NCBI RefSeq assembly: GCF_028858725.1 | Contig: NC_084769.1 | Span: forward strand, 2,721,001 to 2,785,000 | DNA from: Colius striatus | Lineage: Eukaryota > Chordata > Aves > Coliiformes > Coliidae | Reading direction: 5' to 3' | DNA length: 64,000 nt | Part shown: one piece after another, positions 1 through 14,371 of the stretch | Position numbering within the stretch: position 1 is the stretch's first letter | Layout of the letters: each line of letters starts with the position of its first letter | Program-made: the position numbers and the translations under genes | The notes under the pieces: generated by a model | Told to the model about the DNA's origin: nothing | Seen by the model: only the letters and a program-made list of their open reading frames with translations | Database searches by the model: none

Positions 1-2944
1 CTATTTCCAAGCCAAGGCTCTCTGTTGGCAGCACCCTGCTTTCTACAGACCCTTATGGCTGAACTTTTCACTCCTATTACTTGCCACCAAAGGGTGAGCT
101 ACAAAGCTAGCATGAAATGACAGTGCTTTTGTTGATGTCTTTCAGGAAAATCTTAATATCCATGACAGAATATTTCTACACACGTATTCTGCAGCGTTGT
201 CTTCTTAAGCAAGGATTTACTTGGAAGACGTGCCCAGAGGCACATGAACTCTGCAAAAGCAAGAGGATGGAAAAAGCCTTTATTTTTGTAGGAGTACTAA
301 CAAAGTCTGTTTCAATTTCTTACACAGTCACAACCACAAAAAGGCTGAAGAGGCATCAGCTTGTTTTGAATTACTTTAAATGAACCAAGCTTAATAAATT
401 GTTGACCCATCCAATCTGACCCAGTGTAAGATGGCACTTACTTCCAATCAACACTCTGATCCAGACAGCTGAAACAGCAAGTCTCAGCTTTTAGTAGCTG
501 AGACCTATTACCCATAAGCACCATTTGGCACAATTTGTTATTTGAACAGCCTCAGTCAGCCTCCTGGTGCATTGTGACAGAAAAAATTATTTGCCTTTCT
601 TTCAAGGGGAGGGACAATACAAACAGAAAAAGCTCCTTCTCATAGGTTCACAAAAGCTTGGTTGACATATATCCTGCATCTTCAACTACAAAACCCGAAC
701 CACCACACTGTTTTCTTCCCCTAAGGCTCAAATTTCTGCAGCAGGAGTGCAGAGCTTCCATGTCTGTGGACACAACCTGGCATTAAGCATCACTCATCAA
801 ATACAATAATATTTCATTACAATTCTATGAGAATAATTAGTTTTGTCCAGTTTGTCTCTTTGCCCTTCCCCATAAACATCTGTGCTCTAAGGCTGGAGCC
901 ACAGCACTAGGTATAGCAGCTGAAAGAAAATCATCCTGCAGTTGCTTGTTTCATTTGCTAGAGACTGAGCCTTGAAAATGGATTTCCACTTGAATGGAAG
1001 TACAGAAGACAAGGAGTCAACCACTTCCAAGCCAGCCATTTCTGCTGGAAGAGCATCATTCTTCACAGCATTAGCTCCCACTGACTTCCCTGGCAGTTGG
1101 TGCAGTAACTCAGTCACAGCACTGATGCTCTTACAAATCTTAACCAGTCACAGCAGTCCCCTCCTCTACATATTAGCATATTGCACATTGGAAGGAAACA
1201 GGTAAAAGTCTGTTACACAGAAAAATGCAATCCCAACACCTGGCTGGGACAGGGGTACCTCTTCTCATCTCCTCCCACTGCAAAAGCTACTGTGACTGCA
1301 GGTGTGATTCATGGTATTTGTTCTAGAAGAGGCAATGAAACATCCTGGTTTTGTCTAGAAGAAACATTTCCTTCCCCTGGCACACACTTCCAATTTCTAA
1401 CCTCTCTCTTGGGTTGTTTTCCTTATCTCTTCAGTATGAAGCTATCAAGACAGTGAAATTTTCTCACTTGCTAGAGGAGATTGTAATTAAGATGACAGAA
1501 AGGCTCCTGTTCACTACCAGCCTGGCTCTCTGGCATATTTGCCAAGCACAGTAAGGCTATTTGCACACCATATACTCTTCCCTACCTTCCCATCTCTGAA
1601 GTCCTCTCTGAGAAGAAATCACCCTTAGCTTCTGGGCATTCCTGCAGAGCAGAGAGGCTTACATTTCTCAAAGCCTAATACTTGATAAAGCCTCATACCT
1701 TGCAGTCAAGTCAATGGAATCATAAACCAAAACACGGGAAATCATTTATAATCGGAACTGAAAGACAGTTTTCATCCCATTAGAAGAGCAATGGAAAGAG
1801 CCAAAGTGCACTCTCTTCCTCTGCAGTTATCTCCCCAAGAGACAACGACACAGCCTTAAATCAACTGGCAATGCAGTAAGAAGGAACAATAAGAATGCCT
1901 CTGGGTGGGAGGTTTATTTACTATCCATGTTGCCTGCAATGGGCAAGACTTAATTTGACAAATTAAAGTTGGCAATTTTTCTGTTGCCTTCACTTCCCGC
2001 TCACAGATCAAGAGTAATGGTAAACAGGGAAGCATGACAAACAGAGCAAAATTAAAGACAATAAATCCCTGGCAGGTAAGGCAACTCTGAGCAAAAACAT
2101 AAAAGCAGGGATTGTATTTCAGAACTGAATGCCAATTTCTGCATCTGAAACCTCATCAGGTGTCTTGCAGCGGAATTGCTTCCAAGACTTGTGAACTTGG
2201 ACGAGTGGATTCAGCTCAAACTCACGAGCCAAATGCTCTGCCTTTTTTAATTTCATTCATTACATGAAATGCATTTCCACCCAAGCCTGACAACTCTCCC
2301 TTTCACAGAGACTCGCAGACAACCCGATGCTGCGTTCATTTGCAGCAAACTGGCTTTGATTATCGACACAAGTTGACCAACTGGAGCACATAGAAAATGC
2401 TTATGTGCAATCCATGTGGTATTTGCACACTGTGCACAGAACAGGTGCACAACTCAATATAAAGGGTGAATAAATAGTTGATTGTAGCTGTTTCTCTTTA
2501 TTGTGCTTTCCATAAGAACTATCAGGTGCCATTTGAGTAAGCCATCCATACAAACGAACACAGATGAAAACTTGCCTTACTACTATTCCCTTCCAAACAG
2601 AAAGCAATTCACTGGGGGAAAGGAGAAATCTTATTCCTTTTGTGTATGGGGGCTCACATTCTAACTCTTCACAATCAAAGGCACCATGTGCTTTTTTCAT
2701 AAGGTTACTCAGAGCCTTGCAGAAACCCTTTGTGTGACTTTAGGTGTATTTTAGGCAGGTAGGGTGATTATCAAATTAGCTCCAGGATAAACTGGAAAGA
2801 AAGACACAAGAGGGAAAAAAGTCACCAGTAAAAACCACAGAAAGCCAAAAACCAAAGCAAAGTACTAGTAATGGAAACAAAAAAACCCAAATCCCAATAG
2901 TGTTAAGGAAAAAACTCCAAACACTAATAATGGAGTAAAGCCTC

Positions 2945-2998
2945 AAACACTGGTAAGAAAATAAACACTGGTAAGAAAACAAACACTGGTAAGAAAAA
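2945..2998. repeat. 18-bp tandem repeat, 3 copies
   Basis: Three units of AAACACTGGTAAGAAAAY are adjacent (2945-2962, 2963-2980, 2981-2998). More diverged AAACACT-containing segments lie just upstream, so the array may once have been longer. Confidence 0.9.
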
Positions 2999-3569
2999 TA
3001 GTGCAGTCTCTCAGAACAAAAGCCACTGCGTACCTTTATTTATTATCATTGTTATTAGTCTCTTCAGGTGTACATTCTTTCCCCAGGCTATACAGATTTC
3101 CCTCAGCACGTGCAAACATCGTATGAAAAGGGTAAGAAAAAGAAGTGTAAGGAAACACAGATGTCAGGCCATTTCATTTTGGAGAATTTGTAGGGTTTCA
3201 ATTGATTTCATTAGTGTCTCATTGGACTGACAACATGTAAGGATTTCAGCGTGTCTTTCAATACTCTCACTTAATGGATAAGGGCAGGAGATTCGTCATG
3301 TTCTCCCATTAGATGACACATTTTAAAAGGTTTCTGTCAGGCTTCTTCCCTTGGACATGGCTCTGAACAGCAGGAGTTACCAAGCTCCCTTGTCTCCTAA
3401 ACTGCCCAGCAAGGAGTCATTTCAGGGATGAAGAGATGAACATCTCACCTTCCAGTGAGAACTCCTCCTGTATATATCTACACCTTCTTCCTGGCAATTC
3501 AAGCACTCCTGGGGCTGGGCTGGTGTACAGCTCTTGGTGTTGAACTGCCTGTCCGTGCCTCAGTTAACT

Positions 3570-3884
3570 GAACTGTCCATATTACTGTCAAGTTTTTGAA
3601 CCCACCTCAATTGTTGGTCATCACAACATCCCATAGCAATAAATTGCAAAGTACAAACATGTCCCTTTTGGACAAGTATTTCCTGCTCTTTGTTTTAAAT
3701 CAGCTGCCTGTTTAGTTTTATGGCATCGAGTCCTTGTGCTGTGCTGAACCATGAATGACCACACTCAGCTGCTGTTCTCCACACTTGCCGTGATTCAATT
3801 GCCACATCCCCGATCCAGTTGTCACTTTTTCTAACTTCATCTTAAATGTCTCCTCCAGCTGAAGCAATTCTATGATTCTATGAT
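3570..3884. mobile_element. old, diverged CR1-like fragment
   Basis: The 3590-3720 stretch (CATCACAACATCCCATAGCA; AAATCAGCTGCCTGTTTAG) resembles ancient CR1-type LINE sequence. At 3867-3884 there are two copies of the ATTCTATG 3' octamer. The orientation of the two parts is not consistent, so they may be two insertions. Confidence 0.35.
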
Positions 3885-4838
3885 CTTTGCTTACCTTTAT
3901 TGTGTTTTGCACTTCTGCTTTTGATCCATAGTATTTACTCTGAAATCAAGGACAAAGCAACCACCAAACAAAGGGTGGGTACGTACTACAAGGGCAGGGG
4001 GAAAAGATACACACATAAGCTCTATATACTCCAGCCTAATCAGACTTCCCACCTAAAAGGAAGGAAATACTAAATTGTCATTACTGCTTATAGTACATTC
4101 CCTTTTGTTAACTCTATTAACATTCACAATATAAGTCATGCAATACACTAACTAGCCACAGGTTAGAAACACACATTTGTGAGGCTAAATGACTCAGAAC
4201 TTGTCAGCTGAGAATTCAGTCCTAGGTGCACATCAAGCAATTCCTCAAAACAGATGTTGTGAACATCAATAGATGAAGAAAGAGTTTCAGAGGGTAAACT
4301 GTGGTTTATTACTTTTGTTATGATGCCTCTAACTTGATGCATGGGTTGTGCATAAGTTGACACAAACAGCAAATGCATTGTCTGCTTCAAGGATTTACAG
4401 CTGTGTATAAACTAAATAAGAAAGTAACTGAAAATAATTGCAAAGCCAGATCGTGTCAGCCTGAGCGAAATGTTCCATCTGAGCTACAGTATTAAATCCC
4501 CCAAACATGGAAAGGCTCAAAAAGAACATCCTTTGAGACTCTTAATTATTACTGCACTGAAAGCTAGAGGTTAGCAGAAAGTCTTCACTGTGTAGTGACA
4601 GCAGAGAAAACGAGGAGAAGAAGTGCAGTATGGGCTGCATCAAGAAACCTTACAAGACAATTAAATAAAAGCATGGACAGAAGGGCCAGGCCAAGATAAT
4701 TAATGGAGAATCTAGAAAGTGAGCTGACTCAGTAATTTTTTAGAGCTTAAAGTGTAAGCACAAGTATTCTACAGCAAGTGGAAAGCTATCCCTTCCATAA
4801 GGCCAGGCAAATATAAAGGAAGCAATAAACTTTATTAC

Positions 4839-4854
4839 GGGGGGGGGGGGGGGG
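4839..4854. repeat. poly-G run of 16
   Basis: Sixteen consecutive G follow TATTAC. The run can form a G-quadruplex and is also a likely place for length polymorphism or sequencing error. Confidence 0.9.
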
Positions 4855-7800
4855 AAAGAAGTTCAACAGCCTTTTGAAATAAGAGAACCTCTTTTTTTTG
4901 TGCTGCAATTCTGTGCCCTCACTTATCTACCATGAATAGGCTTCAGTGATTAAAAAACAGTGGCAGGGAAAAGAAAGAGGCAACATTCCTAAACATGCTT
5001 TAACCGTTTGTATTATCAGCATAAAGGAATGCTGCATCAGCAAAACCTCTTCAGTGCTTTCCAGAAGTATCTTTACACATTACCAGAAGAACATCACGAC
5101 ATCTGTGGATGCAGCAGTGGAAGAGAATGAAGCTTAGAACAGAAGGGAAACATCTCTATCAAGTGTCACTGCCTGTCAACCAACCTCATGATGTGCATCT
5201 GGTCACTACCTCTGTCTGTGATGGAAGAGAACTTCATCTTTTGGAATGGTTCTACTGAGCATGCAGCTCTATGTGCTACATAAGTGCCAGAAGGTAACTG
5301 AATATACAAGGGTCCAGGGTATTTGCCTGTACTGCAGTTCTAAGTCTGGAATTACCTATGTGATCTCAATAAAAATTAAATAGGCCATTTGACCATGGCT
5401 AGAGTCTATAAAAGGCACTTGTGTTTGTCTAATGAAATGAATTGGCAGCTAAGATAAACTGCTGAGGGGAAAGGTGTTCAGAGAGGCAAGAAAAACATTC
5501 TAGAAAAGACCACACAGGTTAGCAGAAGAAAGACTAAAAGCTACATTCTTTGAATGCAGACCAAGACAGAGCATACTGCAAGAGGAGAAACTCCTTTCCT
5601 CCTGCCCTGTGTCTCCCTTGCTCCATTCTCTCCCCAAATCCTTGGCTGCTGAAGCACTGATGATTTACTTAAAGCAGCAACCCATTTGGATAGTTACTCT
5701 GCTACTTAGGATATTGCTCACATATATTCCTTCAGTCAATAAATATTTATCAGAAGCATGCTTAAGCCTTTTTTTGTTAAAGTTCTGAGGGTTTGGTTCC
5801 CCAAGAGTTTCTAAGGTGACAGGGCAGCACCAACAGACACTTAGTAATGTTATCAGCCTGTTGGCACATGCAGTAATGCAGCAGAGTTCAAGTGCCTCCC
5901 TGTTCTGCTGCAGAATAATACAGGAGAGATTTATTTCCCTCATCATTGAATTCCTGCAAGCCAGAAAGAACATGAAGCAGCATTAAGCTTTGATGATAGC
6001 CCTAGCCAGATTTTTCCTAAAACATGGGGTTTTTCCCCAAAAAACATCCTTCCACCAACATGCCAAGATCAAGTATGACATTTTTAATGCAAAACAAGAT
6101 TAAAGGTTAAATACAACAACCAAATCTGTTCAGAGAATGACGAATGTCTCTCAAATCCTCTCAGTTGCAAGGACTGCAGATCCAGCAGTCTGCTGGTACA
6201 CAAAAGGCTGCAAGAAGAGGCTTCAACTCCAATGCTTAAAAGCACTGTGCTAATTTGCAATTATCATCTACATGTCACTTCCTACACTGGCCACAGCAGT
6301 GCCAATTACCTCTTTGATGTTTCATACTTCTTAAGTCTAGCAGTGCACCACCCCACTGGCTTCATCCTGTAATTCCACCACAAGGAACGTGTGTGTCTGT
6401 GCCTGACCTTTAATTTGAACTGTTTACTATATGGCCTTGAAGAGTGGATTGCAGGTTTGACATGGGTTTGAAATGCAGACAGATTATTTCAAAGACCTAG
6501 TTAGGAAAACACTTGCAACAGACTTAACCATGCACACGCATGCAGGTCTCAGCCCACAGGCTTAGGGATACAACTAAGGGAGTTTCCTCCACAAGGCAAG
6601 TCTCTTAACTTCTCCTACAAAGGACATCTGGTTGGTGTTCTCGTAGCACAAGGAAGTGGCAGTATGCTCACACTGCCCATTCACCATGCAAATGACATCC
6701 TTCTTCCATGTCTTATGCAGAATAAGAACAGCCAACTCACAGAATTCAAACACATACACAGCAGTGATTACCCCACTGCAAGCAAAGCACCGACTCCACA
6801 TCCATCCTTAACAACACTGGAGACGAAACCTATAGCGTGATGTCTGTTTGGCTCTTTAGCTCATCTAGCAGTTCTACCTAGAGCACAGTCCTTAAAAGAA
6901 AAACCCAGTTTAAATACTCATTAGCTCATTCAAATAAACTCAAAACACAGTCAACCAACTGCCTAACAACAACAAATAACTACAGTGAAAATATAGTGGA
7001 AGTCTTTTTAGGCAAAAAAGAAACTCATTCAAGAAGAGACTGCAAGAGATCCTGGCTTTGCACAAAGGATAAAGTGTGAATCTGAGGGAAAACATGTAAT
7101 GCATACTTTGCTTTATGCAGTGATTTAAGGAGTTTTTTTCTTCCAACAAAACAATATTGCATTGAACACAGTGAAGTGATGCTATAAGAGGGGGCAGAAT
7201 TCCTCCAGCTCTTATCTGACACTGGGTAAACACTATAAAGTGCTGTGGAAAGATAAAGTTCTCCATCTGCTGATGGTTGCTACTGTTAGCCAAAATGGGG
7301 TCAAAAGTTAACTCACCCAGCTTATGCATGAGGGTTTTATAGCTTCAGCCCTTAAGAATGAAGCCACATTACTATCCATTTGGAGGGAAAAAAATACTTT
7401 GTGTGCAGGAGACTCAGTCAAAGACAAGAGATAAGGCATGTAAAGGACTGGTGAAGCTGAACCAAGAACAGCTTACTCAAAGCAATCTGAGTAATCCATA
7501 ACTAGAGACATGAAAGAGAATTAGTAGTTTCACAGTCCTCTCCAGAAATTATTCCTGAGCCAATTGATCATGAGTAACTACCATAAAAGTTACTCAGCAT
7601 GTGGTTCAAATACCCTTAAAAGTAAAACCCATTGACTGAGCTTTCAGTAGCATATCAAGCAAGGAAAACCAACCACATTAATACTAGCCTAAGATTTGGA
7701 AGGAGTGAGTCCAATTCCTCACTCCACAAACATCTACCATCTGAGGCAAGTCACCAGCCTTTTCACTTTTGCATCATAAATGGAGCAGCTGCATACCTTA

Positions 7801-10800
7801 AATGTGTTTCCTCTGACACTCATCCATGACAGACTGGGAGATATTAGTTGTCAGCCATAAAAGACATATTCTTACAGATATGAACTTTTACAGTTAATCT
7901 CAAAGCAAGCAAGTTTGTTGAAACTCTCAGTCAACCTTTAAACAAATATCAGTCTTTCAAAATATAACAGACAATGTAATTACTTCTGTGCTTTAAAGAA
8001 CAGAAATAGCCAGGACTTAATCAGCCAGTGACTACATTGCACAGAAGGAAAAGGGATGATTTTATCCAGCTGAGCTTCATTAAGGTGAAGTATCAGCTAT
8101 TCTTACACAACAGAAGCAAAAGCAGTCCAGTTCATGATCACAGGGACTCATTAATACGTACTTCAGTCCAGTGAGGGCTGGGATTTACAGCTAGTCAGAG
8201 ATTAGCACTGGTACAGAACTCAGCAAAAAGCAGTATCAGTGTGGGCCTCCATTCTCACAGATGCTCTGAATAAACTACTTGTTTTTTAATAGCTTGCCCC
8301 TCAGCTGTAACACACCAAGAGCATTCAACAGCCTCAGCACAGCATCAAGAGAAATGCTTACTGCACATGGTCGTGCACATTCAGACAACAGATCCATACT
8401 CACGCATCTCAGCACGACAGTTCACCCCAGCCATTCCTGCTTCCATCTTCCAGTGTGGAAACTATGTGAGTTTGTCTCTGCTTTATTCTTTTAACACAGA
8501 GAAGAGCGAGGACGCAGCAGCTCTGCTGGTGTGATCATCGCCCATCTCATGGTCCTTATTTGACAAAATTCTCTAAGCTGCTGGAAACCTCTGACACTGG
8601 AAGCACTCCAGGAACAGGAGAGCTATGACAGACATGTCAGAGAGCTGGCCTCTCTTCAAAGGCTGGAAAGGGCAGGGTGGGGATAAGAGGGAGTGAAAAA
8701 AAATAATCCTAATTTAATTATAAATATAGCTTAAGAATCCCATCCACGTGAAAGTTCTCCTGCTTTCTATCACGAATACCTCCAGGGCTCAGAAAGCTGC
8801 CTCAAACAGAAAACACTTGGAATGGTTGTCCTGTGAGTGGATTGAGTGGTAATACACGTGAGGAGGACATGGGAATATTCCTCAATAAGTGCTCCTTCAA
8901 CAAGATGGTAGATCATCTATTGTTTTGCTTCAATCAGGGGGCTGTGCTCCATACCAGCACACAGCCTTCAGAGTTGGCAGCCTTGGTGAAGGAGGTGTGA
9001 CTGACCCACAAAACACCTTGCAGCTGTGCTCTCCCACTGTCCAGAAGCTTTCTTCCCCTTCTCACTTGACTCTGACACCAAGCTCCCCATGTTGTTCTTG
9101 TTCTCCCTCACAGCAAGACGTTACTATTTTCCAGGTTCAACTGGTCTAGCCACCTAATGAACAGGTGAGAGGAAGGAGCAGTAGTCAGGAGTGGAAGAGA
9201 AAGAAGACATGAGATGATGCTCTGGAGAGTATAGATCATGGCAGCCTGAAAAACATCTTCCAACTGGAACAGTGCTGTGAGTACTCTGAGGGCTGACTTC
9301 ATTTGCTAAACTGAGAGCTGTCTTGGCAGGAGCCTTTTTGTGTAACATGTTCCCTTTGTCTATCTTTGTGTAAGCTGCAAAGAAATCCAGTTTTATAATT
9401 GTCATTGTGAAGTACCTTAAAATGCATCCCTCAGGTTCCAATGTAACCACTGACATCTCAGCAGAAAACACAGACCAATCTAACACCTTACAGACAACAT
9501 GCAAGGATCACTGTAGCACTCTGTCCCAAAACAGAGAAAGAGCTGAAGGTGCAGTGCAAAGCTGTATTTAGTACAAAACACGTGAAAATAGTCCCTGGAA
9601 TGTCAACTGCCACTTCAACTACTGTAAGTTACACTAATACAGTACAAAACTTACCACTGACTGTGACATCACTGCAAATGAACCCAAAGGAAAGCTTTAT
9701 TAGGGTTTTTCTTCTTGAATTGAGAGCAACTACTACTTGAGAGAAGAGCAATAACCATCTGGAAAGTACCTGGATGCATCTGAATCACAAATACAACTGC
9801 AGTCCCCCACAATTCAAACTGGACAGGAAAGAGATCATAAGCCTTGGAAACTATTTACTCTGCCTCTTCAGCTTCAACACTTGTAACTATAGAGGCATGT
9901 TCCCAACATCAACCAACACATCTACTTAGGTGATAAGGGATAGCAAAAATGTCTGAAAGAACTCCAGGCCCCCTACAAAGACTGTAGAAGCTCTCAAGGT
10001 TTCTAAACACATTATTGTTTGCAGAGCATTAACATGTGCAAACAGGAAAATGGCATTAATTTTCATGTAACCTTGTCAGTGTTATCTTGATAACTTCTGT
10101 AGAGACAGCAAATGTGACATGCAACCCCACTAAAGCCAAAACCTGGACCAGGAATGTGAGGTAAAGAGAGGCTGTACTATTTGGCCCCATTGCTCCCCTC
10201 AATACTGCCAAGGCATGAAAGCCAAGGAGGGGTAAAACTGGCAGCTTTCCCCCAAAGTGCCACAGAGCACTGCAAAGCCACTGTAGAACACAATCCCAAA
10301 GCTCTGTCCATAGCAACAATGGTTTGGTCCTAGACCAGAAATTGTATGGTGGAAAAATCTCCAGAAAAGCCAGCAGACCTGTGCTCAACTATGTTCCAGG
10401 CTGACAGAACACACACCTGACATCTTTTAAGATCAAAATCTTTTCCTCATTTTAAAATTCATTATGCTATCAAAACAGTACAGAAATAGTACTCTCAACT
10501 TTATTGAGACAACATTGATCTACTTCTTCCAACAAGTCACCACCAGCTAGAAAGTTCTGCTTAGCAGCTGCTGTTGAACACCAAATGTTGTTAGGGCTTC
10601 TTCAAAATGTCTTTTTAGAAAGATATCCTACATATCTTCCATTCTGAAAGTCAACCTAAACTTAATCTTGGCTATAAAGTATAAAAACTGCTATACTTCA
10701 TCAGTCTCTGCTTACTCAGGCTTGACAGGCAATACAAAAACCAGCATCCAAATGCTTATGTTTCATAATCCCTTTACTTACACGAGTATGAGTATTGGCA

Positions 10801-11667
10801 GAATCCTCTACTTTAAGTGTGGTGTTTTGCTGTAAAAAAAATGCTGAACAGATGTTCCAAGGCTTTAGCTGTCATGATGACTGTCACAGCTACTACAAAA
10901 CTAACACTTTGTGCTGTTTATCTCACACATCTTCTCCCATTACATTGCTGACATGAGGGTTTTTCCCTGTCTCCAGTATAAAAATCTCTTAGATATTCTT
11001 TACTTCTAAATAACCACCCTGCAAATATATTCATGCTTTTCTGGTTTGGGTTTGGTTTTTCATCCTGTGGGTCTTAATAAATACCAAATGGTTCCAGTTT
11101 TGCATAATCTAACAAATCAAAATACAAACCCAGAAGGAAATAGATTAAAAAGACTCCAGATTTTACTCTTGTTCTTACACCACATTCTTAACACCATTTG
11201 TACAGTGCAGGGGGGGAAAAATACATCTCTCTCACAGGAAATAGAAGGACCAAATGGCATCCAGTTTTCTAAAGATAGCATAATGTATTTTTGCCTAAAA
11301 AGTGTCTGGGTTGAGAATTATTTAGCATTATCCACCACAGACTGTAAGTACTAATACAGCCATTATTAGTGAAGTGCCTGGTGCTGAGGTCAGACACGTA
11401 CCCCAGCAGGAAGGCTGAGAAGGGCTGTGGGGGGCAGCAGCCAGGCTTTGGAAGAGGATTGCTGCCAGTAGCAAGGCGCTTCCACCTCCTGAGACTGCAG
11501 GTTGGACAGCCAGCAGTTACACTGCTGAAATTGGGGGAAGCAGCAGCCACCTGACAGCCCCCAGGTGCTCACTCCCACCTCCACCTCACCCAGAAGGTGC
11601 ATGTGGCCACACCATGAACCAAGCTGGGGAATGTGATGACTCAAACTGAGTGGCTGTTATACTGTGA

Positions 11668-12458
11668 GACTGATGCCACTCAGTGAGATCTCGACTGGCT
11701 TCAGAGTTGGGCACAGAGGAATCTCACAAGGACAAGTGCAGAGTCCTGCACCTGGGGAGGGACAACTCCCTGCACCAGTACAGGCTGAGGGTTGACCTGC
11801 TCCAAGGATTGGGATTTGGGAGTTCTGGTGGGCAGCAAACATGAGCCAGCAACGTGCCCTCGTGGCCAAGCAGGCCAATGGCATCCTGGGGGCATCAAGA
11901 AGAGTGTGGCCAGCAGGTGGAGGGAGGTTCTGCTCCCCCTCTACTCTGTCCTGGTGAGGCCTCATATGGAGTCCTGTGTCCAATTCTGGGCTCCTCACCT
12001 CAAGAGGGACAGAGAACTGCTGGAGAAAAGTCAGCACAGGGATACCAAGATGCTGAGGGCACTGGAGCATCTTCCTTCTGAGGAAAGGCTGTGGGACCTG
12101 GGGAAGGCAGAGCCCCCGTCAGAGGGGCCCTTACAATAAACGCTGCTAAATCCCTAAGGGGCAGGTGTTGAGAGGATGGGTCAGTCTTTTCTCTGTAGCA
12201 CCCAGTGACAGGACAAGGGGTAACAGGCACAAGCTGGAACACAGGAACTTCCACTGGGACAAAAGGAGCAAGTCCTTTGGTGCTGAGGGGAGGGAGCCCT
12301 GGCTCAGGCTGCCCAGGGAGGGAGGTTTCCTAACACGCCCAGACACATTCCTGTGCCCCCTGAGCCAGGGGACCCTGCCTTAGCAGAGGGTTGGGCTGGA
12401 TGAGCTCTGGAGAGCCCTTTCAACCCCCACTGTTCAGGGATTCCATGTGATTCTGTGA
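11668..12458 (+). mobile_element. CR1 LINE fragment, 3' end intact
   Basis: CR1 pol-derived sequence runs plus-wise (AGTCCTGCACCTGGGGAGGG; GGCATCCTGGGGGCATCAAG) to the 3' end CTTTCAACCCCCACTGTTCA with degraded octamers. It is 5'-truncated, as is usual for CR1. Open frames on both strands here are relics. Confidence 0.9.
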
Positions 12459-13914
12459 ATCGCTCCAGGTTAAAGCAAACCCATAAAAGATTGCTTTTCA
12501 GCTGTGTTCCTTTGCCTGGCTCAGTTTACTTTGCAGCTGTATAAATGCCTACACAAACACAGCACAGGAATGAGCAGGAACAGACAACCTGGTTACTGTT
12601 TTATGCTGTCAAAAGAAGGCTACCTATGAACTTCACCCCCCAAGCAGTCTGTCTTCAAATAAACTATCTTCTTTGACTGGCACTCTGAGCCGGTTCCTGG
12701 GTAGCTGGTTTGCATTCCTCACGTGCTTTGGTAATAGATCAATAAATGCTCAGCAGGTATGCTCCTATTTGGACACCTAGGTGATTTAAATACTAGACAC
12801 AGTTGAATGGAAATTGCACTGTACAAAAGCCTACAGGGTTATGGCTGCAGATTTATGGACAGCTATGTGGCTGGGTCCAAAGAAACAGTTTTGTGAGGCA
12901 CAGCCTTGTGACTTTTACCTGATTATACTGTAGATAACGTTGCTAACAATGGCTATTGTCATTAGGAAAGAATATAGGCTATTTGGCCAAACAAAAAGGC
13001 AGAAACAAGCAAAAGGCATTGTGGAGAAAGGAGACTGACAGATTAGTAACAATAATTCAGTGACTGGGAAAGGGAATCAATGTGAAAAGGCACAAAACCC
13101 TCAGAGTAGGAGGAATAAGTCAGGGAGAACAAGCACCATTCCATGGTGAGGACTAAGGAATAAAGGAGGCTTACATTCACAACCTGCCCACCAAACACCA
13201 ACAGGTCACTGAACCATACACACAGAGCATTTTAATGTTTAACCTAGTAGCATGCTTCTGGTGGGATTAGCCAGAAGTCAGGGGCACAGTTGTGCACACA
13301 GGGGCTGTATGTGTGGTCACAGCTCTAAGTCTTCATGCACAATAAAATACACCCAAAAAACCAGTGAACTAAATATTTGCTGGCTGCACAGCTAAACCCA
13401 TGTGAGTGCTGGGCTATCAGCTCCCTTCTGTTTTCAAAGGACTCATAAATACACAGTTTTGAAGTGGTCTGAATTTGACTGGAGAGGCCCTGGCTAAGTC
13501 ATGCTTCAGTGCCTGTTCCTAAGGACGTCACCCTGAGTGCTCTTGATGACTCTTGAATCATTTGTGAAAAAACAAAAGTGGGGAAGAATTTACATATATA
13601 TTACAAAAAAGCTAATCATTACATCACCTTCTTGAGGCTGAAGATTATGTCTCCTAATTAGTATGATCAAGTTTCTGCACTTTGCCCCCTTTGTGCTCCT
13701 ATTCCCAACCCCCAGCTCCCAGCAATATACTTTGTACCCACCTGAGAGTGAAGGGACAAGCATTTCCCTATCAGGCTCTCAGCACCAGCATGGGGAAATG
13801 ATGCCTGTGCTCTGCTGCCCCAGCCCAGCTGTCATTGCCCTAGTCATGCCATCCTCTGGAAAGCTGCTCAGCCCTGGGCTCCATTACAAGAGACCAGCAA
13901 GATGTCTTTAAATC

Positions 13915-14371
13915 CCAGAATCACAGACTCTCAAGGGTTGGAAGGGACCTGGAAAGCTCATCCAGTGCAACCCCCTGCCAGAGCAGCACCACCTAGAGCA
14001 GGGCACACAGGAGCTCATCCAGCTGGGTTGGAATGTCTCCATGGAAGGAGACTCCACAGCCCATCTGGGCAGTTCCAGTGCTCCCTCACCTCAGCATGGA
14101 AGAAGTTTGTCCTTGTGTTGCTTTGGAATTTCTTCTGTTCCAGCTTGTGCCCATTGCCTCTTGTCCTATCATTGGCCATCACGGAGCATATCCTGGCTCC
14201 ATCCTCCTCACACCCACCCTTGATGTATTTGTAATCATGAATGAGGTCACCTCATTCACCTCAGTCTCCTCTTGTCCAAGCTCCAGAGCCCCAGCTCCCT
14301 CAGCCTTTCATCACAAGGGAGATGCTCCACTCCATCATCTCTGTGGCCCTGCACTGCACTCTCTCAAGCAG
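13915..14371 (-). mobile_element. CR1 LINE fragment
   Basis: A reversed 3' end opens with CAGAATCACAGA and GGGTTGGAAGGGACCTGG, then runs into the CR1 pol region (GCTTGTGCCCATTGCCTC) and stops abruptly near 14371. Confidence 0.9.

Larger units (their letters stand above)
1..11667. other. no recognised gene (intron or intergenic)
   Basis: AT-rich unique DNA. Apart from the 18-bp repeat at 2945, the old CR1-like piece at 3570 and the 16-G run at 4839, nothing was recognised. The open frames are short, with no conserved domain or splice context. If the CpG island at 38.5 kb is the LYPD6B promoter, this would be part of its long first introns. Confidence 0.6.

Noticed and set aside
6574..6801. 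Cysteine-containing minus-strand frame considered as a LYPD6B exon
   Set aside because: The cysteine spacing and flanking residues do not match the LY6 pattern, and splice borders are unclear.
10056..10388. 110-codon hydrophobic minus-strand open frame
   Set aside because: It has several leucine-rich stretches but no recognised family, splice context or conservation evidence. Length alone is not convincing in 64 kb.
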